From contig JAGTJX010000002.1 of assembly GCA_023657465.1 (NCBI GenBank), positions 186,001 through 250,000 on the forward strand: DNA of 64,000 bases, written 5' to 3'. A program made the translations under genes and the position numbers. Within the stretch, counting starts at the first letter, position 1; the number at the start of each line of letters is the position of its first letter. The notes under the pieces are model-generated. The model was not told the origin of the DNA, searched no databases, and saw only the letters and a program-made list of their open reading frames with translations. Below, in pieces: positions 16,146 to 25,410 of this stretch. Source of the stretch: Lysobacteraceae bacterium. GTDB lineage: Bacteria; Bdellovibrionota; UBA1018; JAGTJX01.

Positions 16146-17272
16146 TGCCAAAACGAGAGTCCGAGTTAAAACTCAAGGTGATGGATGGTTTGGGCTTCAA
16201 TCTCACGATGGCGGTGATCGCACAAGCCATTGAAGAGAAGGTCGCTCCTTCAATCGCTATTGGTGTTTGGTCTGCGGTTCGAGCGGATGAAGCGTTCGTG
16301 GCGGGAGTGGGCGCTGGGGTGAATCTTCACTCCGTCTTCGATCTTGCATCAGTAAGCAAAGTCATGGGCACCATGGCAGCTGTTGCGTATTTGATTGAGA
16401 AGAGAGTGCTAAATTGGGACACGCAAGTTCAATCCGTCCTCCCTGAATATCCGGATGGTGAAGCCAAACTTATTCATCTCGTCTCCCACACAGCGGGATG
16501 GGTCTGGTGGAAGCCTTTCTGGGAAGAGCTCCGAGCGCAGTATCCTGGTAAACAAATCGAAACGATCCCAGTGATTGAGAGACAGCAAAACTATTTTGAA
16601 ATGATCTCTAAGCTCAAACCTGAACACAAAGTGGGTGAGAACTGCACGTACTCCGATGTCTCGATGATGTGGGTACAATTCGTAATCGAAAAACTCACGA
16701 ATAAGCCTCTTGATGTACTGCTCGAAAAAATCGTATGGCCTTGGATGGGAATTGAATCCGCTTATTATCAGCGCATCGACAAACCTGGGATTGCAAACAC
16801 TGCAGTCATTCCTACAGAAGATTGCCTTTGGCGTGGCAGAAGACTCCAAGGCGTCGTCCATGATGACAACTGCTACGTCATGGGTGGATACGCAGGACAT
16901 GCAGGAGTGTTCGGAGAGGTGAGTGCTCCGCTTTGGTTTGGGAGACGAATCCTCACAGGTTTTTTTGATAAGGACGTGATGCGAGGATTCTTCCGTCGTG
17001 TAGCAAGACCATCTCACTGTACTCGTACTGCAGGTTTCGATACGCCGTCAGGAGACAATCCATCTATCGGCCGATATTTTTCTGACGCCTCGATTGGGCA
17101 TCTGGGCTACACGGGAACGTCGCTTTGGATTGATCCCATCAACAAGATCGTCGTGACACTCCTCACTAATCGCGTGTATTACAGCCGTGAAAACGAGAAA
17201 ATCAAAATATTCCGTCCGATGATTCACAATGAGTTGGCTTTAGATTTGAAAGCCTTAGGGCTCATGGCTTAG
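16145..17272 (+). CDS. Serine hydrolase, beta-lactamase/penicillin-binding fold
   Basis: Class C beta-lactamase-like hydrolase of 375 residues. The nucleophile motif SVSK (Ser69, Lys72) lies in FDLASVSKVMG, the second motif is YSD at Tyr169, and GYTGTSLW near residue 325 replaces the KTG-type third motif. No signal peptide is visible, which argues for a cytosolic esterase or peptidase rather than a secreted lactamase. It is coupled to the oxidoreductase by TAATG and lies 9 bases before mpl, so a role in processing imported murein peptides is plausible but inferred. Confidence 0.85.
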   Translation: MPKRESELKLKVMDGLGFNLTMAVIAQAIEEKVAPSIAIGVWSAVRADEAFVAGVGAGVNLHSVFDLASVSKVMGTMAAVAYLIEKRVLNWDTQVQSVLPEYPDGEAKLIHLVSHTAGWVWWKPFWEELRAQYPGKQIETIPVIERQQNYFEMISKLKPEHKVGENCTYSDVSMMWVQFVIEKLTNKPLDVLLEKIVWPWMGIESAYYQRIDKPGIANTAVIPTEDCLWRGRRLQGVVHDDNCYVMGGYAGHAGVFGEVSAPLWFGRRILTGFFDKDVMRGFFRRVARPSHCTRTAGFDTPSGDNPSIGRYFSDASIGHLGYTGTSLWIDPINKIVVTLLTNRVYYSRENEKIKIFRPMIHNELALDLKALGLMA

Positions 17273-17281
17273 ACTATTGAG

Positions 17282-18721
17282 ATGGCGAATCCTCTCAAGG
17301 ATTTAAAACACGTACACATTATCGGCGTAGGCGGCACACTCATGGGTGCGTTCGCAGCGTTTCTGAAGCGTGCGGGAATCCGTGTGACGGGTACCGATAA
17401 CAAAATCTACCCACCAATGAGCGATATCCTTGAGAAGGCTGGTATCGAAGTTTACACGGGATACAATTCAGAAAATATTTTCCAGTTCAAAGAGAAGCCT
17501 GATTGGATCGTAGTCGGGAACGTCATCACCCCTAAGAACGTCGAAGCACAATTCGCCATCAATCAAGGTTATCGCTACACCTCACTCCCTGAGTTCATGG
17601 AGAAGGTGATGTTGAAGAATACTCGTAACATCGTCGTGAGCGGCACGCACGGCAAGACCACGACATCTTGCATGCTTGCACATGTGCTCAATCAATGTGG
17701 CAAGAATCCGAACTACTTCATCGGTGGAGTGTCACAGGATCTTCCTCATAGTTTCCATGTTTCAAGTCTCGAGCATTCTGTACCGTTTGTGATTGAAGGC
17801 GATGAGTACGACACAGCGTTTTGGGATAAGGTTCCTAAGTTCAATCACTACCTGCCTGATGATGTGATCCTCACTTCAGTGGAGTATGATCATGCAGATA
17901 TCTATCCGGATATGAGTGCAGTGATCCGTGCATTCGATGGACTTGTTTCTCGTGTGCGTCCTGGAGGAAGGATGATCGTCTGTGTGGATTATCCACCGAT
18001 TCCAGATCTCGTGATGAAGTCACGAGCCCCTGTGATCACTTATTCAGCTAAGAACAACGGAAACGCACGTTTCGCTCCAGCGAATGTGAGAGTGGGTGAG
18101 ACTACGACATTCGATGTGATGGAGAATGGGAAGAAGCGCGAGTCGCTTGAGATCGGTGTTCCCGGTGAACACAACGTGCTCAATGCGCTCGCAGTCTGGA
18201 TTCAGACTCAGGAGATGGGAATTCCATCTGCAGATGTGCGAGCAGCGCTGAAGTCCTTCAAAGGTGTGAAGCGTAGACAAGAAGTCCGCGGAGAGATCAA
18301 GGGAATCACGGTGATTGATGACTTCGCTCACCATCCGACTGCTGTGCGAGAAACCGTGAAGGCTCTGAAGCAGAAGTACAGTGGACGTAGACTCGTCGTA
18401 GTCTTCGAACCGAGAAGCGCCACCTCACGCAGGAAAGTGTTTCAGAAGGCATACGCAGAGAGCTTCGAGGATATGGGTCTAGTCTTTATAGCGAAGCCTT
18501 ATGATCAGAGCACGATTACGTCGAATGATCAGTTCTCCTCTGATCAACTCGTCGATGATATCAACAAGCGTGGAGTGAAGGCTCAAGTGATGAAACCTGT
18601 CGCAGAGGGTGGAGTCGAGCAGGTAGCTGCGAGCTTGAAGTCTGGGGACGTAGTCGCCGTACTCTCTAATGGTGGATTCGATGGATTCATTGGAAAGCTA
18701 CTGGATCAGTTGAAGAGTTAA
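17282..18721 (+). CDS. mpl: UDP-MurNAc:L-Ala-gamma-D-Glu-meso-DAP ligase
   Basis: Cytosolic murein recycling enzyme that attaches salvaged tripeptide to UDP-MurNAc. The Mur ligase order is complete: N-terminal UDP-binding domain (HIIGVGGTLMGAFA), ATP-binding loop VSGTHGKTTT near residue 119, central IEGDEYDTAF, and C-terminal VIDDFAHHPTAV. IGVGG followed by T-x-M-GAFA and the 'DEYDTAFWDK' stretch separate Mpl from MurC. Full family length of 479 residues. It ends the envelope block beginning at ssb; the stop overlaps the stop of the convergent gene by four bases. Confidence 0.94.
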   Translation: MANPLKDLKHVHIIGVGGTLMGAFAAFLKRAGIRVTGTDNKIYPPMSDILEKAGIEVYTGYNSENIFQFKEKPDWIVVGNVITPKNVEAQFAINQGYRYTSLPEFMEKVMLKNTRNIVVSGTHGKTTTSCMLAHVLNQCGKNPNYFIGGVSQDLPHSFHVSSLEHSVPFVIEGDEYDTAFWDKVPKFNHYLPDDVILTSVEYDHADIYPDMSAVIRAFDGLVSRVRPGGRMIVCVDYPPIPDLVMKSRAPVITYSAKNNGNARFAPANVRVGETTTFDVMENGKKRESLEIGVPGEHNVLNALAVWIQTQEMGIPSADVRAALKSFKGVKRRQEVRGEIKGITVIDDFAHHPTAVRETVKALKQKYSGRRLVVVFEPRSATSRRKVFQKAYAESFEDMGLVFIAKPYDQSTITSNDQFSSDQLVDDINKRGVKAQVMKPVAEGGVEQVAASLKSGDVVAVLSNGGFDGFIGKLLDQLKS

Positions 18722-20336
18722 AACTTTTCCTCTTTTAGTTTATTACCCTTGAGATCATAAGTTATAGTTGATTTGGTTTTCCACTGATTGTTCTCCAGTA
18801 AACTTATAGAATATTTTATTTGACTGTTCACTTTTCGAATATTTATTTCTATATTTCTTTTTTCATTTTTTAAATAAATGGAACCTTCACGATAACTTAA
18901 TATATCGCTTAAATTCCAGCGTAACTGTAAGTTGTCACCAGGCTCTGAACTTCCTAGTCCACCTCCTTTACTACAGCTTCGCATTAAGTCTGCTAGAGTT
19001 ATTTCAGTTTTGTTGACCGTCGTGATTTTAATTGATTCGAATTTCCAAAACAAACTAGCGAAACTTATTGGAGATGTCTCATCCATGATATCTAAATTAA
19101 GGTCATTGAACTGATTGCAAATCTTCTCATCTCTATTTGGTGTGGAGTATATCTCATAGAGTACTGATTTTTGGTCTTTGAGTTCCTTCATCTTATCTTT
19201 TTGTAAGGAAATAGCCTTATCAACTGCGCCTTTTCTCTTTTTTACTGCATCGATGATGATTGCAATTTTTTTATTGAGATAGGCTTGAGTGATGATGCTT
19301 TTATTTTTTTTTGCATAGATTTCTCTTACTGACTCTTCTTTTAATGAATACTGTTCTTTTGAGTATCCGGGCATTTTTTGGTCAGAGATTTTATTCCATT
19401 TTCCTGCACAGTTTACGTCCCATGACCAATTCACGAATCCTAAGTTATTTTCTTTTATGAAATCACCTCTTGAAAAGTCTTCATGTAACTCCAGAGGTTC
19501 TTCAGTGGTAGACGATGAAGTAAGGATAAGAGGATTCCGGCATAGGCTGTCTATTTTAAATACTGTATTCACGTGGCCGCCTTCAAATAATACTGTTCCA
19601 ACCCGTAGGTATGGACTGAGTCCCTTACGATTCTCTGAGAGGATCTTCACAGGATAAGTATTAGCTGGAATGTCATTGGTGAAGAATTTAGCGTTGAGTT
19701 CAACGAGAAACGCTCTGAAGCGTTTGTCCTTCATGATGTTTGTTTTCCAATTCGTCTCATCCCAAACAGGAATCGTAGTGAGTTTTGAAAAATCCTTAGT
19801 CATGTGTCCTAGTGGTTTAAGAATGAATTTCTTATCACCTTCTTCTCTGAGTTTGTTCCCGGGATGAACAACGAAGGGAAGATGATGGATCCTAGCGAAA
19901 ATCGCACGTAGCATGAAGGCGGCATCAGCGCATTCTGCAGTAATATGAAACTTCACAAAGAATTTGGGTTGTACTTCTGTTTTAAGCCAAGCGGTGAACT
20001 TCTTCTCCCAGTCTGAATTCCATCTCTGCGATCCAACATTCCAAACGGAGCCATAGTCAGTCATTGCCTTCGGGTCACACTGAGGAGTAGGTTGATCGAC
20101 TAATTTTGATTCGCAAGCGTTTACGTTTCTGCAGTGATAACAAGCGAGTCGTCTACGCAGGTACTGGCTAGTGATTGCTGTATTGACTTGATTGAATCTA
20201 CTGCAGTGGGTGGATTGCAAGATGGGTCTTGAGCATAGGCTGCCTCGAGAGAAATAGCTAAGATGAATGTACTTAAAACTCTCAATGATTCCACATGGTC
20301 TTTTCGGTAGTTAATAGAGCATTCTGTAGTCGCCAT
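18718..20336 (-). pseudogene. Secreted protein, possibly transglutaminase-like; broken by a one-base frameshift
   Basis: A signal-peptide frame starts at 20336 (or GTG 20294) with AISLEAAYAQDPSC and runs to a stop near 20121; the rest of the protein lies in the -1 frame. Joining them near 20140-20150 gives STCVDDSLACYHCRNVNACE and a product of about 535 residues. The upstream part of the long frame before this point has no signal peptide and looks random, which supports the join. AECADAAFMLRAIF followed by HHLPFVV and later GHVNTVFKID resembles the Cys and His motifs of transglutaminase-like cysteine peptidases, a weak call. The C-terminal half is Lys-rich and unrecognised. One missing base could be a true mutation or an assembly error. 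Confidence 0.65.
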
Positions 20337-20419
20337 TAAACGGACGGTGCCTCACTAGGCAAAAACTTCTAAAGCAATCTTGAGTGTCATCCGATACACC
20401 CCTTGAGGAGACTTTGAGA

Positions 20420-21396
20420 ATGAAATTGTATACCCGTCACTCTGTGAGCATGAATGAATCAACCATGAGACTCTGGACACAAGTAGTAACGACCACAGTA
20501 GGTCAATTCAAGTCCGATCATACTAAGAAAAGTTTAGTCATCTACGGTCCCCACGGAACAGACAAAGAAGAAGCTGCAAAGGCGATCTTCAAAGCGTTAG
20601 CGAATAACGAAAGCGTGCTCATGTGCACCACTTCAGACTTCTTCGTCAGAGAAGCAACCTTCAGCCAAGTAGGTTATGAGTACATCTTCATCGACGGCGT
20701 TGACCACATGGACGACAGCGCTCAAACTAGATTCTATCAATACACAGAAAAGCATTCGAACGTAAAAGTCTTAGTGGGTTCAACTGACAAACTCGAAGTG
20801 CTTGTTCAAAGCGGCAAGATGAAGCGCGAACTTTATGAAGTCATCTCTCAAACTCAGCTCACTCTTAACGAGATCACTTCTCGCGGAGAAGGTGTGAACG
20901 TTTGGGCTAAGGCCGTTGCAACTGCTGCATTCAAAAAAGCGGGCAAGAACTTCAATGGCTTTTCTCCAGAAGCTGAGAAGATCATTACAGGATATGAGTG
21001 GAACGGTAATGATTCTGAAATGGAATCGATCATGATGCGTGCTGCTTGGTCAACCAATAGTAATGAATCTGTCACCAGTCGTGATCTTGGCATCATCTCT
21101 GCAGGTGGTGGATCTACAGGCGGGAATATCATCTCGATCAATCGTCCAAAGTTTGATGTCGTTGTTGGTGGCAAGACCACATCACCTACTGGTGAGACTG
21201 TGGTTGAGGACTTATACGATTCAGAAGAAGCGCTGGGGTGGATGCATTCGAGCGCGAGTATCTCGAGGCTACACTTCGTCGCCATCACGGCAACGTGACT
21301 TCAGCTGCTAAGGAAGCGAGCATCGATCGCTCTAACTTCTTACGCCTCTTGCGTCGTCACGGACTCAAGTCTCGTGTGTACCGCGAAGCTGCATAA
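20420..21396 (+). pseudogene. Degenerate sigma-54-activator-like AAA+ protein with Fis-type HTH, one-base frameshift
   Basis: Residues about 40-230 resemble the AAA+ domain of NtrC-type activators but with damaged motifs: IYGPHGTDKEEAAKAI in place of the Walker A GxxGTGKE, FIDGVDHM in place of the Walker B LDE, and no GAFTGA loop, so it is unlikely to remodel sigma-54 polymerase. The frame stops at 21298. Adding one base in the GGGG run at about 21233-21238 restores VDAFEREYLEATLRRHHGNV and SAAKEASIDRSNFLRLLRRH, a textbook Fis-type HTH ending at 21396. ATG 20420 is chosen because GAGGAG at 20405-20410 precedes it by nine bases; a GTG at 20384 is in frame. Confidence 0.75.
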
Positions 21397-21404
21397 TTAA
21401 ACTC

Positions 21405-21638
21405 ATGATAGCTCTTATTGTCGTGTTCCACGCAATGACTAGTTATGCTGGTGAGAAAAAAGAAGAAAGACATCCATCTTCTGTAAAGAGCATCGAAACA
21501 GAAGTACAGGTAACGCGAACTGTTGATAGTTTTCGAGAAATACGAGTAATAGATCGAATTGTTGATAAAGAAGGAAATATTTGTTTTGCAGTAAGCAGTT
21601 CGCACGGCTCAGGTATTAGTTGCGTTTCGAAAAAATAA
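21405..21638 (+). CDS. Small secreted protein
   Basis: Seventy-seven residues. The N-terminus MIALIVVFHAMTSYAG is a short signal peptide; the mature part is charged, then ends in CFAVSSSHGSGISCVS with two cysteines that could form a disulfide. It begins nine bases after the end of the HTH frame of the upstream gene and has no ribosome site of its own, so translational coupling is likely. Followed at once by the large hairpin at 21651. Function unknown. Confidence 0.55.
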   Translation: MIALIVVFHAMTSYAGEKKEERHPSSVKSIETEVQVTRTVDSFREIRVIDRIVDKEGNICFAVSSSHGSGISCVSKK

Positions 21639-21650
21639 ATTCTTAGCAAG

Positions 21651-21724
21651 TAACTTGAAAAAACATCAAGTTAAGGCTGTCACAGCCATTTCCGAAGTGA
21701 GTAAGTTGATGTTTTTTCAAGTTA
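21651..21724. terminator. Bidirectional terminator-like long hairpin
   Basis: Two perfect 19-base inverted arms lie at 21651-21669 and 21706-21724; the left arm contains GAAAAAAC and the right GTTTTTTC, so a U-run follows a stem in both directions. Inside the loop, GGCTGTCACAGCC at 21674-21686 is a second small hairpin. It sits exactly between the convergent ends at 21638 and 21738. Confidence 0.75.
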
Positions 21725-21737
21725 GCTTAAGAGATAC

Positions 21738-22691
21738 TTAGTGCCGCAAGTCCAAGAACGACGCTTGAACAGCGTACTCTTTACACTTGTTGATCTCAGC
21801 TTCGGAGATTCCTAACTTCTCACGCGCGACTCTGAACTCATGAGGTAGAGTTAATCCAAACATGCTCGGATCATCGGTATTAATTGAAACAGGAACTCCT
21901 GCATCTAAGAACTTCTTTAGAGGCTGATCCTTCCATTCGGGAGCTGCACGAGTGAGCCAATTACTGGTAGGACAGACTTCTAATAATATTTTCTTCTCAG
22001 CAAGGTATTTGACGAGCGTAGTATCATCGATGGCTCTAATTCCGTGGCCAATGCGCTTAGCTCCCAATAACTCAATCGACTCCCAGACGGCAGTAGCATC
22101 AGTCGATTCACCAGCATGCACAGTGATGTTGGCACCTGCTGCGATCAATGGTTTGAACGCGGATTCAAAATTACGATTAGGAACAGTCTCATGTCCTGCG
22201 AGATCAAAACCAATGAAGCGAGACTGGTGCTTGAGGAAAAACTCACTCGTGCGTGTGACTTGATCCAAACCTTGCTCCCTGGAGCCAATGCAAATGAGCC
22301 CAGCGCGAATGTCAGGATAAGCCTCAAGAGCTAAACGCATTCCCGTTTCCGTAGCATCGAGAACGAGATCCCAAGAGAGTCCACTGAATTGGCACATGAA
22401 ACTAGGAGAGAACCTGAGTTCAGCTCCATTCGTACCTTCGTGATAACAATCCTCAACTCCTTCAAATGCCATGCGCTCAATGCGAGCAGGAGTCTTCAGG
22501 ACTCGAGCGTAGAGCTCAAACTTATCGAGAACAGCGGAGAGATCACTCATCTGAGTACGTAGAATAAAATCAGATTTGAATTGTTCGAGTGTAGTGGAAG
22601 ACGAAACGATTCCATCGGCTTGAGCAAACTCAAAAAGAGTAGAGGGCCTAAGTGCTATATCTAAATGTCTGTGAAGCTCAACTTGCATCAT
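21738..22691 (-). CDS. add: Adenosine deaminase family
   Basis: Metal-dependent amidohydrolase converting adenosine to inosine in purine salvage. The metal site HRHLD opens the protein (residues 7-11), followed by HAGES, GHGI, CPTSN and NTDDP, which is the full set of adenosine deaminase motifs. At 317 residues it is slightly shorter than typical (330-350), and the usual HxHLDG is changed to HLDIA, so it could prefer another aminopurine. It ends the fabI-add unit, 10 bases after fabI. Confidence 0.88.
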   Translation of the reverse strand: MMQVELHRHLDIALRPSTLFEFAQADGIVSSSTTLEQFKSDFILRTQMSDLSAVLDKFELYARVLKTPARIERMAFEGVEDCYHEGTNGAELRFSPSFMCQFSGLSWDLVLDATETGMRLALEAYPDIRAGLICIGSREQGLDQVTRTSEFFLKHQSRFIGFDLAGHETVPNRNFESAFKPLIAAGANITVHAGESTDATAVWESIELLGAKRIGHGIRAIDDTTLVKYLAEKKILLEVCPTSNWLTRAAPEWKDQPLKKFLDAGVPVSINTDDPSMFGLTLPHEFRVAREKLGISEAEINKCKEYAVQASFLDLRH

Positions 22692-22701
22692 AGTAAAAAT
22701 C

Positions 22702-23460
22702 TTAGAAACTCCCCATGATGTTGGCGCCGCTATCGACGTACATTGTAGAGCCTGTGATGTGGCGAGCGGCTGGAGAAGCTAAGAACCCAGCAAGAGCTCC
22801 CACATCTGCGCCATCAATATTTTCACGAAGAGGAGTGCGCTGTCCTGCGCCTTCAAGCTGTGCACGGAAGTCACGGATGCCTGAAGCTGCAAGAGTCTTC
22901 ACAGGACCTGCAGAGATCGCATTCACGCGGATCTTCTTAGGACCTAGGTCATAGGCTAAGTAGCGCACGGAAGACTCGAGAGCAGCCTTAGCAACTCCCA
23001 TGACGTTGTAATTCGGTACGACCTTCTGAGCGCCGTAGTAACTGAGTGTAAGAACAGAACCATTTCCGCTCTTCTCCAACATCGGTTCGAAACGTTTGGT
23101 GAGAGCAAGGAGTGAGTACACGCTGATGTTCATTGCAAGTTGAAACCCAGCAAGCGAAGTATCGACGAATCTACCTTCGAGGTCAGTGCGATCTGCCATC
23201 GCAACAGAGTGGACAAGGCAATCGAGAGTGCCCCATGTCTCAGAAATCTTGGCCGTTACAGCGTCCATCTCTTCATTCTTGTATACATCGCAAGGAAGGA
23301 CGATCTTAGAGCCAACGGATTCAGCCAGTGGCATCACTCTGCGTTCTAAATTTGGCGATCCGTAAGTGAAGGCTAGTTCAAAGCTTTGTTGATGGAGGTT
23401 TTGTGCAATAGCCCATGCTAGACTTCGTTCGTTTGCGACACCAAAAATAATTGCCTTCAT
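22702..23460 (-). CDS. fabI: Enoyl-ACP reductase (NADH)
   Basis: Short-chain reductase doing the last step of each fatty acid elongation cycle. The FabI hallmarks are present: N-terminal FGVANERSLAWAIAQ in place of the usual TGxxxGIG, the Tyr-x6-Lys catalytic pair in YNVMGVAKAALE, and ISAGPVKTLAASGI. Length 252 residues is normal. It is the probable target of triclosan-type inhibitors, from family knowledge. First gene of a two-gene unit with add, and divergent from the DMT exporter. Confidence 0.95.
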   Translation of the reverse strand: MKAIIFGVANERSLAWAIAQNLHQQSFELAFTYGSPNLERRVMPLAESVGSKIVLPCDVYKNEEMDAVTAKISETWGTLDCLVHSVAMADRTDLEGRFVDTSLAGFQLAMNISVYSLLALTKRFEPMLEKSGNGSVLTLSYYGAQKVVPNYNVMGVAKAALESSVRYLAYDLGPKKIRVNAISAGPVKTLAASGIRDFRAQLEGAGQRTPLRENIDGADVGALAGFLASPAARHITGSTMYVDSGANIMGSF

Positions 23461-23492
23461 GTTGAAATGTTCTACCCTAAGAATAGATAGTT

Positions 23493-24458
23493 TTGTTGAA
23501 AAAGATTCGTTTCAAGGTGATCCTAATAGTTCTGGTAACACTGACTAAAATTCCACCATTTTGGCTCGTGATCGTAGCTCTCGCTACGGTTCAAATCATA
23601 TTCGGAGCTAACTATGTTGTTTCTAAGTCCATCTTGGGGCATTTTCCGCCTTTGGTTTGGGCTGTCATCAGGATGATTCTTGCTGCAGTGATCATGGGAA
23701 CTATCTTAGTCATGACGCGTTTAAAAAAACATCCCTCAGATGGAATGAAGTACTTCGGACCCCTTGCGATTTATTCTATTTTTGGAATCATTCTGAATCA
23801 AAGTTTCTTCCTCATGGGGCTCAAGCGCACGACTGCTACGAATAGCGCTATTATCAATGTTCTGACGCCTGTTTTCACGATGTTACTCGTGACAATTAGT
23901 GGGAAAGAAGCAAAGTCAGCAAGTTCTCTTAGACGTAATTTCGGATTCCTCATTGCACTCTCAGGAGTGCTCGCGGTTCGTAAAATTGAAGACTTCAAAT
24001 TCTCCGATGCGACCTTCTTGGGGGACGTGCTCACGATTCTCAATTGCCTCTGCTTCGCGATTTTCCTAACGACGTCGAAGAAGTTCATGGAGGCGCACGA
24101 TCGCCTCTGGACGACGTTTTATTTGTTCGTATTCGCAGTATTCGGGATTGGTCTCATGTCGATCAATGAGTGGAGTGGGTTTGTGATGCCAGAGATGACT
24201 ACTCCACTTCTTTGGTCGATGGTATTCGCAGTCATCGGTGCCACAATTATGACATATTTCCTCAATGTGTGGACACTTGCGCACGCAAATCCCACGCACG
24301 TTGCGTTAGGAATGTACATTCAGCCGATTGTGGCTGCAATACTTGCCTCAATTGTTTTTGATGAAAAAATTTCTTTTAGGACGACGGTTGCGAGCGGTAT
24401 GATTTTTATTGGGTTGTTTTTAGTAATCATTGGGCCATCAGGAGCTAACAAAAAATAA
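23493..24458 (+). CDS. EamA/DMT-family exporter
   Basis: Ten-helix inner-membrane protein with two EamA repeats (VQIIFGANYVVSKSIL in the first, GMYIQPIVAAILASIVFDE in the second). The N-terminal extension from the TTG at 23493 is not certain; no good ribosome site is visible and translation could begin slightly downstream. The stop shares TAATG with the FliG-C gene, so the pair is translationally coupled, an odd pairing. Substrate unknown. Confidence 0.84.
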   Translation: MLKKIRFKVILIVLVTLTKIPPFWLVIVALATVQIIFGANYVVSKSILGHFPPLVWAVIRMILAAVIMGTILVMTRLKKHPSDGMKYFGPLAIYSIFGIILNQSFFLMGLKRTTATNSAIINVLTPVFTMLLVTISGKEAKSASSLRRNFGFLIALSGVLAVRKIEDFKFSDATFLGDVLTILNCLCFAIFLTTSKKFMEAHDRLWTTFYLFVFAVFGIGLMSINEWSGFVMPEMTTPLLWSMVFAVIGATIMTYFLNVWTLAHANPTHVALGMYIQPIVAAILASIVFDEKISFRTTVASGMIFIGLFLVIIGPSGANKK

Positions 24459-24901
24459 TGGGCGTTTATACAAGATACAAACGAGATCAAGACGGGTTCA
24501 GAAAACTAGTAGAGTTACTTGAATCTACACCCATGAGCAAACGTGAACGCATGATAGACGTGGGTATGGAAGAAGATCCAGAGTTCACACAGAAGGCTCT
24601 TGGATATTGTATTGCATTCGAAGACATCATTGCTCTACCTGATATGGAATTAGCCGAGATCACTTCAGCATGTCCCCCGCGGATGACAGGACTTGCGATC
24701 GCAGAATTAGGTGCTGATGTAAAAGCAAGATTTCTGAAGAACACGATGCCGAAGTTCGTTCAAGAAATCAAAGATGCAATGGAAGAGAAAGTTCACATGC
24801 GCGAAGTCGGTGGAGCAAAACTCAAGCTCATCACTACAGCACGCGATCTCGAGCGCAAAGGTCACATAAAGTTGAAGCAGATTCCAAGAATCGGCGGTTA
24901 G
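24458..24901 (+). CDS. Stand-alone FliG C-terminal domain protein
   Basis: Product of 147 residues aligning by eye with the end of the FliG middle domain and the whole C-terminal torque domain. AFEDIIALPDMELAEITSAC matches the FxxLLxLDxRxIQxLMxEV helix, and LKNTMPKFVQEIKDAM matches the LxNMSxRAAxxLRDDL helix, ending in a charged RDLERKGHI. The N-terminal domain that anchors FliG to the MS ring is absent. It is coupled to the exporter upstream and no flagellar gene is nearby, so it may work outside the canonical motor. Family call good, role unknown. Confidence 0.8.
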   Translation: MGVYTRYKRDQDGFRKLVELLESTPMSKRERMIDVGMEEDPEFTQKALGYCIAFEDIIALPDMELAEITSACPPRMTGLAIAELGADVKARFLKNTMPKFVQEIKDAMEEKVHMREVGGAKLKLITTARDLERKGHIKLKQIPRIGG

Positions 24902-24908
24902 TTTAAAA

Positions 24909-25124
24909 TTAGTTTTTAGAAGGATCGAGCTGCCAGAGCTCGAGAGAGAATTCGCGGTAGTTCACCAAGTCATCCCAGATTGCTTTTTGGAAACCCTCAG
25001 GACCTTCCATGCACTTCTGTTCCATCTTCTCCATGTCGAGATGGAGTTCGGTCAGAGCGAATGAATGACCACGGGTTTTAGCGATAGCTAGGTATTTTTC
25101 TTTATTGAGAGTAGACTGAGCCAT
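24909..25124 (-). CDS. Small conserved-looking cytoplasmic protein
   Basis: Seventy-one residues from ATG 25124 (MAQSTLNKEKYLAIAKTRG). It has no signal peptide or membrane segment, is predicted helical, and carries LHLDMEKMEQKCMEG with a single Cys. Sequence is well behaved and unlike a random frame. Convergent with the FliG-C gene, seven bases apart. I do not recognise it. Confidence 0.5.
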   Translation of the reverse strand: MAQSTLNKEKYLAIAKTRGHSFALTELHLDMEKMEQKCMEGPEGFQKAIWDDLVNYREFSLELWQLDPSKN

Positions 25125-25167
25125 GACCAAGAATTTAACTCGGCCACGGCTCTATCTACAAGGAGAT

Positions 25168-25410
25168 TTAGGTACCGCAACGACTGTTGTCAGTCTTTTT
25201 GGTATCGTCTCCTTCAACGGTAGACTTTTGAATGGTCTCTTCTTTAGAACTCGCGGTACTGCGCTCCGTGTTATTTTGGGTAAGATGGGTTCGGGGAATG
25301 TCTCTCATTAAGTTACGTTCTCTTCCATCGGATCCGTCGGCTCTTGCGAAAATGCCCATTACAAAAAAGCCATATGCCATCAGCATGATTGGGTAAAATA
25401 ATCGGTTCAT
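25168..25410 (-). CDS. Small secreted or membrane-anchored protein
   Basis: Eighty residues. AAGGAGGAAG lies just before the ATG at 25410, the strongest ribosome site in the area, so the gene is probably real and well translated. The N-terminus MNRLFYPIMLMAYGFFVMG is a signal peptide or anchor; the rest is polar, Ser/Thr/Lys/Glu-rich and probably disordered. The 300 bases upstream, to the tRNA, hold no other gene that I can see apart from the tRNA promoter. Function unknown. Confidence 0.6.
   Translation of the reverse strand: MNRLFYPIMLMAYGFFVMGIFARADGSDGRERNLMRDIPRTHLTQNNTERSTASSKEETIQKSTVEGDDTKKTDNSRCGT

Noticed and set aside
16409-17017. 202-codon frame antisense to the serine hydrolase
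   Set aside because: The sense frame has all catalytic motifs; the antisense protein is His/Cys-rich and unlike any family.
21230-21300. Programmed -1 frameshift in the activator-like gene
   Set aside because: No X-XXY-YYZ slippery heptamer or clear downstream pseudoknot; a lost G in a G run is simpler, given similar lesions nearby.
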